Assembly (NCBI GenBank): GCA_964474185.1
Contig: CAYYRI010000007.1
Span: 1-17,963 of the forward strand
DNA: 17,963 nucleotides
Source: CAYYRI01 sp964474185
GTDB lineage: Bacteria; Patescibacteriota; Minisyncoccia; Minisyncoccales; RBG-13-42-11
Direction: 5' to 3'
Both the position numbers and the translations under genes were made by a program. Every line of letters begins with the position of its first letter. Position 1 is the first letter of the stretch. The notes below the pieces were generated by a model. It was given only the letters and a program-made list of their open reading frames with translations. It searched no databases and was not told where the DNA came from. This document shows, one piece after another, positions 14,715-17,963 of this stretch.

Positions 14715-16782
14715 TTAGAAAATCGCATTCCTTGTTGGAGCATTTAATCTGTCTTCGTTTCGTCGTTATTAATAAAGATTTGCATTTCGGGCAGATTTCT
14801 CCGGTGGGCTTGTCCCACAAAGCAAAATCGCACTTAGGCCAGTTTACGCAACCGTAAAAAATTTTTCTTTTTTTTGTTCTTTTTTCAACAATCTTTCCCG
14901 TTTTGCATTTCGGGCATTTTATTCCCAAATTGTTTTCTTCCAAAGATTCGGTGTGCCTGCACTTGGGGAATTTTGAGCAAGCGTAGAATTTACCGTATCT
15001 TCCGAGACGAATCAGCAGGGGGGCTCCGCATTTCGGGCAGATTTTTTCAGTCGGTTTTTCGGTAAAATCCTTTTTAGAGATTTCTTTGTATTTCTGTTCC
15101 AAGTTTTTTTCAAATGGTTCGTAAAATTCTCTTATCGTCGGTACCCATTCTTTTGAATCTTCGGCAATCTTATCAAGTTTTTCTTCCATTTCGGCGGTAA
15201 ATTTAATATCCACGATTTCCGGAAAATGTTTAACTAAAACATTATTGACCGTTGTTCCGATTTCGGTCGGCCTAAATCTTCTATTTTCGTCTTTTTCAAT
15301 ATAATTTCTTTCTTGAATTGTTGATAAAATCGGGGCGTAAGTTGAAGGTCTGCCTATGCCGTTTTCTTCCAGCTCCCGAATCAAGCTTGCTTCATTATAT
15401 CTGGCTGGCGGTTCGGTGAAATGCTGGGAAGGAGTCAATTTTATTAATTCTAAAATTTCGCCTTTTTTCAATAACGGCAATTCATTTTCTTCAAATTTAA
15501 TAGGATAAACTTTCAAAAAGCCGTCAAATTTCAAAATTTGTCCCGTTACTCGAAAAGTGTAGCTTTTGGCAGAAATATCGACGGACGTTGAATCAAAAAT
15601 AGCCTGGCTCATCTGGCAAGCTATAAATCTTCTCCAAATCAAATCGTAAAGCCTAAATTGATTTTCATCTAGCTTTAATCCTTCGGGTTTTTTGTCAGGA
15701 TATGTCGGTCTTATTGCTTCGTGAGCTTCTTGGGCGCCCTTTGATTTTGTTTTAAATCTTCTCAGGAAGCCTACCCAGTAATTTTCTCCATAATTTTCTG
15801 TAATAAATTTTTTGGCGGTAAAAAGCGATAAATCGGAAAGATTTAAAGAATCTGTTCTATGATAAGTTATATATCCTTTCTCATACAATTGTTGGGCGAT
15901 TCTCATCGTAAACTTGGAAGGAAAATGAAGCTTCCTAAATGCGTTCTGTTGTAAAGTGCTTGTTGTAAAAGGCGGAAAGGGATTTCTTTTAATTTCTTTT
16001 TTTTCGATATTTGAAACTTTATATACGCAAGCGTTAGCGCAGCGTGAAGATGAGACGGAAGTCTCATCGCCTTCAGCGTCTTCCAAATCTTTTAAAATTT
16101 CCTTCGCTTTTTTCTCGTTTTTTATTTCCAGCTTCTCCAAAACCTTATCGTCTTTTTTTATTAAAATTGCCGGAAATTCCTTTTCTTTATTGAATAATGC
16201 TTCAATTATCCAATATTCCCGTGGAATGAATTTTTTGATTTCTTCTTCTCTTTCCGCGACAAGGCGGACGGCCACCGACTGCACTCTGCCGGCCGAAAGG
16301 CCTCGCGCAATTTTTTTCCATAAAAATGGGGAAAGCTTATATCCGACCAATCTATCCAAAACTCTTCTTGCCTGTTGGGCATCGACTAGATTTATATCTA
16401 TTTGCCTTGGATTTTTTAAAGCTTCTTCGATTGCAGACTTCGTAATTTCATGGAAAACAATTCTTTGGTAAGGTTCTTTTTCGCCATCTAACTTTAGGGC
16501 TTTTATCAAATGCCAAGAGATAGCTTCGCCTTCCCTGTCTTCATCGGTTGCCAAAATTGTCAAATCCGTTTTTTTAACCGCGTCGGAAAGAAGCTTTATT
16601 GTCTTTCTGGCCCTTATAGGAATTATATATTTTGGTTCAAAATTATTTTCAATATCAATACCTAGTTCGCTTTTGGGCAAATCTCGGACGTGTCCATAAG
16701 AAGAAAGAACCTTATATTTAGGCCCTAAGAATTTTTGGAGGGTTTTAGATTTCGTCGGACTCTCTACTATTATTAATCGCAT
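14701..16782 (-). CDS. topA: DNA topoisomerase I (type IA) with in-frame insertion
   Basis: Relaxes negative supercoils through a 5'-phosphotyrosine intermediate. The TOPRIM domain at the N-terminus has E7 and the LATDEDREGEA motif (D80, D82, E84). The catalytic Tyr is Y307 in GYITYHRTDS. RVQSVAVRLV (166-175) and PFTTSTLQQNAFRK (270 onward) are also typical. Three Cys4 zinc fingers fill the last 113 residues (CPKCGA, CPKCKT, CPKCKS). At 693 aa it is complete. Residues about 238-253, between EDAE and YKVSNIEKKE, have no counterpart in usual topoisomerases and are encoded by a palindromic element. The last three residues and the stop codon lie in another copy. A good promoter leaves a leader of only about 6 nt. 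It diverges from ychF. Confidence 0.97.
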   Translation of the reverse strand: MRLIIVESPTKSKTLQKFLGPKYKVLSSYGHVRDLPKSELGIDIENNFEPKYIIPIRARKTIKLLSDAVKKTDLTILATDEDREGEAISWHLIKALKLDGEKEPYQRIVFHEITKSAIEEALKNPRQIDINLVDAQQARRVLDRLVGYKLSPFLWKKIARGLSAGRVQSVAVRLVAEREEEIKKFIPREYWIIEALFNKEKEFPAILIKKDDKVLEKLEIKNEKKAKEILKDLEDAEGDETSVSSSRCANACVYKVSNIEKKEIKRNPFPPFTTSTLQQNAFRKLHFPSKFTMRIAQQLYEKGYITYHRTDSLNLSDLSLFTAKKFITENYGENYWVGFLRRFKTKSKGAQEAHEAIRPTYPDKKPEGLKLDENQFRLYDLIWRRFIACQMSQAIFDSTSVDISAKSYTFRVTGQILKFDGFLKVYPIKFEENELPLLKKGEILELIKLTPSQHFTEPPARYNEASLIRELEENGIGRPSTYAPILSTIQERNYIEKDENRRFRPTEIGTTVNNVLVKHFPEIVDIKFTAEMEEKLDKIAEDSKEWVPTIREFYEPFEKNLEQKYKEISKKDFTEKPTEKICPKCGAPLLIRLGRYGKFYACSKFPKCRHTESLEENNLGIKCPKCKTGKIVEKRTKKRKIFYGCVNWPKCDFALWDKPTGEICPKCKSLLITTKRRQIKCSNKECDFLSQRG
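16025..16071 (+). repeat. Two-hairpin palindromic element, copy 4 (inside topA)
   Basis: Hairpin 1: outer stem ACGC/GCGT (16025-16028 with 16042-16045), internal loop AA/A, inner arms GCG/CGC with loop TTAG. Spacer GAA (16046-16048). Hairpin 2: arms GATGAGAC/GTCTCATC around GGAA (16049-16068), perfect over 8 bp, tail GCC. Read on the minus strand it encodes about 16 extra topA residues in frame. It is antisense to its host gene, as is copy 1. Confidence 0.82.
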
Positions 16783-16794
16783 AACATTTAAATA

Positions 16795-16821
16795 AGTATA
16801 GCATTTTTAATGTTGTGTCAA
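16795..16821 (-). promoter_or_regulatory. topA promoter
   Basis: On the minus strand a perfect TTGACA (16821-16816) is followed after 15 nt by TATACT (16800-16795) with a TGC extended -10; TACTTA two bases on would give a 17-nt spacer. The start of transcription would be only about 6 nt before the ATG at 16782. It overlaps the divergent ychF promoter. Confidence 0.65.
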
Positions 16822-16841
16822 ACTTTAAAAAGTGATAAAAG
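16813..16841 (+). promoter_or_regulatory. ychF promoter
   Basis: TTGTGT (16813-16818) and TAAAAG (16836-16841) are 17 nt apart, with TG ahead of the -10 (TGA). Transcription would start at or next to the ATG at 16848, so the message would be leaderless. The -35 overlaps that of topA on the opposite strand. Confidence 0.45.
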
Positions 16842-16847
16842 TAAAAT

Positions 16848-17921
16848 ATGTCATTATCGGTCGGAATCGTTGGTTTGGCCAACGTCGGCAAGTCGACCTT
16901 ATTTGAGGCCCTGACCAAAAAACAAGTTAATATTTCAAATTATCCTTTTTGCACCATTGATCCGAATGTGGGCGTTGTTGAGGTGCCGGATGAAAGGCTT
17001 GATAAATTGGCGGAAATTTTTAATTCGGCGAAAAAAATCCCGTCTGTCGTGCAGTTTGTCGATATCGCGGGGTTGGTTCGCGGTGCAAATAAAGGAGAAG
17101 GGCTGGGAAACCAGTTTTTGGCGCACATCAGAGAAGTTGATGCGATTCTTTTCGTCGTTCGTTGTTTTGAAAATCAGGAGATCATTCACGTTGAAAAAAC
17201 GGTAGACCCCGCAAGAGACATTGATATCGTAAATATGGAATTAATCTTAAAAGATCTGGAAACTCTTGATAAACGGCTTCAGAAGGTTGAAACGGACGCC
17301 AAAAGCGGGAAAAAAGCGATTGTTGGTGAATTGGAAATTTTAAAAAAAATAAAAACAAGTTTGGAACAGGGGAACTTGGCCAGGCAGTTTACTGAACAAA
17401 ATCCGGATTTATTCGACGAAAAATTTCCAGCTGGCTCGGAAAATATGAAAACAATAAAAGATATTCAGCTTTTGACGGCAAAGCCCGGGATTTTTATCTT
17501 AAATTCAAACACGCCGGAAATTTCTTCAGCCCTTGAGAAAAAAATAAAAGACTTGAATTCCGAATATATCGTTGCCAGTTTGCGGGATGAATATGACGCC
17601 AGTAAATTTACAGAAGAAGAAAAAAAGGAATTGGAGTTGGGCTCATCAAAATTAAACGACATTGTCGCAAAATCTTATAAAATTCTGGGGTTGATTACGT
17701 TTTTTACCACCGGATCCGATGAAACCCGCGCTTGGACGGTAAAAAAAGATACCCCGGCTCCGAGAGCGGCAGGCGTAATTCACACCGATTTCGAGAAAAA
17801 TTTTATTTGCGTTGAAGTTATAAATTGGGAAAAATTGCTGAAAAAAGAATTACCGCAGACCAAGGGCAAGGATTATCTGATTCAAGACGGCGACGTAATC
17901 GTAGTAAAGCACGCCCCGTAA
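16848..17921 (+). CDS. ychF: YchF/Ola1-family nucleotide-binding protein
   Basis: Translation-factor-related P-loop ATPase/GTPase that associates with ribosomes in other bacteria. G1 is GLANVGKSTLFEALTKK (about 9-25), followed by NYPFCTIDPNVGVVEVPD (32-49), G3 DIAGLVRGANKGEGLGNQFLAHIREVDAI (about 73-101), an antiparallel coiled coil (about 128-200), an ILNSN stretch in the G4 position, and a C-terminal TGS domain that reads ITFFTTGSDETRAWTVKKDTPAPRA and ends with the usual short ...QDGDVIVVKHAP type tail. At 357 aa it is complete. It diverges from topA, and its promoter leaves almost no leader. The true role in this organism is not known, as for the family in general. Confidence 0.97.
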   Translation: MSLSVGIVGLANVGKSTLFEALTKKQVNISNYPFCTIDPNVGVVEVPDERLDKLAEIFNSAKKIPSVVQFVDIAGLVRGANKGEGLGNQFLAHIREVDAILFVVRCFENQEIIHVEKTVDPARDIDIVNMELILKDLETLDKRLQKVETDAKSGKKAIVGELEILKKIKTSLEQGNLARQFTEQNPDLFDEKFPAGSENMKTIKDIQLLTAKPGIFILNSNTPEISSALEKKIKDLNSEYIVASLRDEYDASKFTEEEKKELELGSSKLNDIVAKSYKILGLITFFTTGSDETRAWTVKKDTPAPRAAGVIHTDFEKNFICVEVINWEKLLKKELPQTKGKDYLIQDGDVIVVKHAP

Positions 17922-17922
17922 T

Positions 17923-17963
17923 ACAACTTCGACTCACTGCGTGATATTATCCCGCTTCTAGCG
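17923..17963 (+). other. Truncated palindromic region after ychF
   Basis: TCAC/GTGA pair around TGC at about 17935-17945, then TATCCCGC and the start of GCG pair around TTCTA before the window ends. The second hairpin is cut off. It may be a terminator or another two-hairpin element; the visible part is not enough to decide. Confidence 0.3.

Noticed and set aside
1..17963. CRISPR array, prophage, insertion sequence or defence island
   Set aside because: No regularly spaced repeats, transposase, integrase, phage structural or known defence genes are present; apart from the endonuclease the genes are housekeeping.

Overview
The window looks like chromosomal DNA from an AT-rich bacterium with a compact genome, most likely a Patescibacteria/CPR (Parcubacteria-like) lineage. 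That assignment is inferred from the overall character of the genes: tight packing, few Shine-Dalgarno sequences, several promoters placed almost on the start codon, a fused gamma-alpha 2-oxoacid:ferredoxin oxidoreductase in an otherwise housekeeping set, and a LAGLIDADG endonuclease beside a tRNA. No marker that fixes the phylum is present.

Layout. Bases 15-7618 (+) form one run: tatD, leuS, glmS, and the oxidoreductase genes korA (gamma-alpha) and korB (beta), with gaps of 0-8 nt or overlaps. It meets murA (-, 7615-8877) head-on with overlapping stop codons. yvcK (+) diverges from murA. A second + unit, from a promoter near 10045, carries a GlmU-like nucleotidyltransferase/acyltransferase, a TsaC/Sua5 protein and a PAP2 phosphatase, and ends at a strong terminator (12524-12551). 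The - strand then carries a Nudix hydrolase, a guanylate-kinase-like gene bracketed by terminators, a LAGLIDADG endonuclease, tRNA-Leu(CAA) and topA. ychF (+) diverges from topA. No gene-free stretch exceeds about 220 bases.

Function. GlmS, the GlmU-like protein, MurA and YvcK all belong to UDP-GlcNAc supply and its use for peptidoglycan; the PAP2 protein may recycle the lipid carrier. LeuS, tRNA-Leu, TsaC, YchF and topoisomerase I are core information-processing genes. The KorAB pair would link a 2-oxoacid to acyl-CoA and reduced ferredoxin.

Main discovery. Four copies of a compact two-hairpin element (about 47-57 nt) are present: one inside tatD, one against the murA start codon, one over the topA stop codon, and one inside topA. 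All share one architecture: an outer stem of 3-4 bp, a small asymmetric or G-A-rich internal loop, an inner stem, a 3-nt purine-rich spacer, a second stem of 7-9 bp with a 3-4 nt loop, and a GMC tail. Arm sequences differ between copies but base pairing is kept. The two internal copies are in-frame insertions of about 16-20 codons at places where these protein families normally have none. This resembles the in-frame palindromic elements of Rickettsia, but in an apparently unrelated lineage. Other oddities are a one-base frameshift in the leuS N-terminus, a GMK-like gene with no ordinary start codon ahead of its first beta strand and an altered nucleotide-binding site, an Asp-type MurA, and hairpins at several gene borders.
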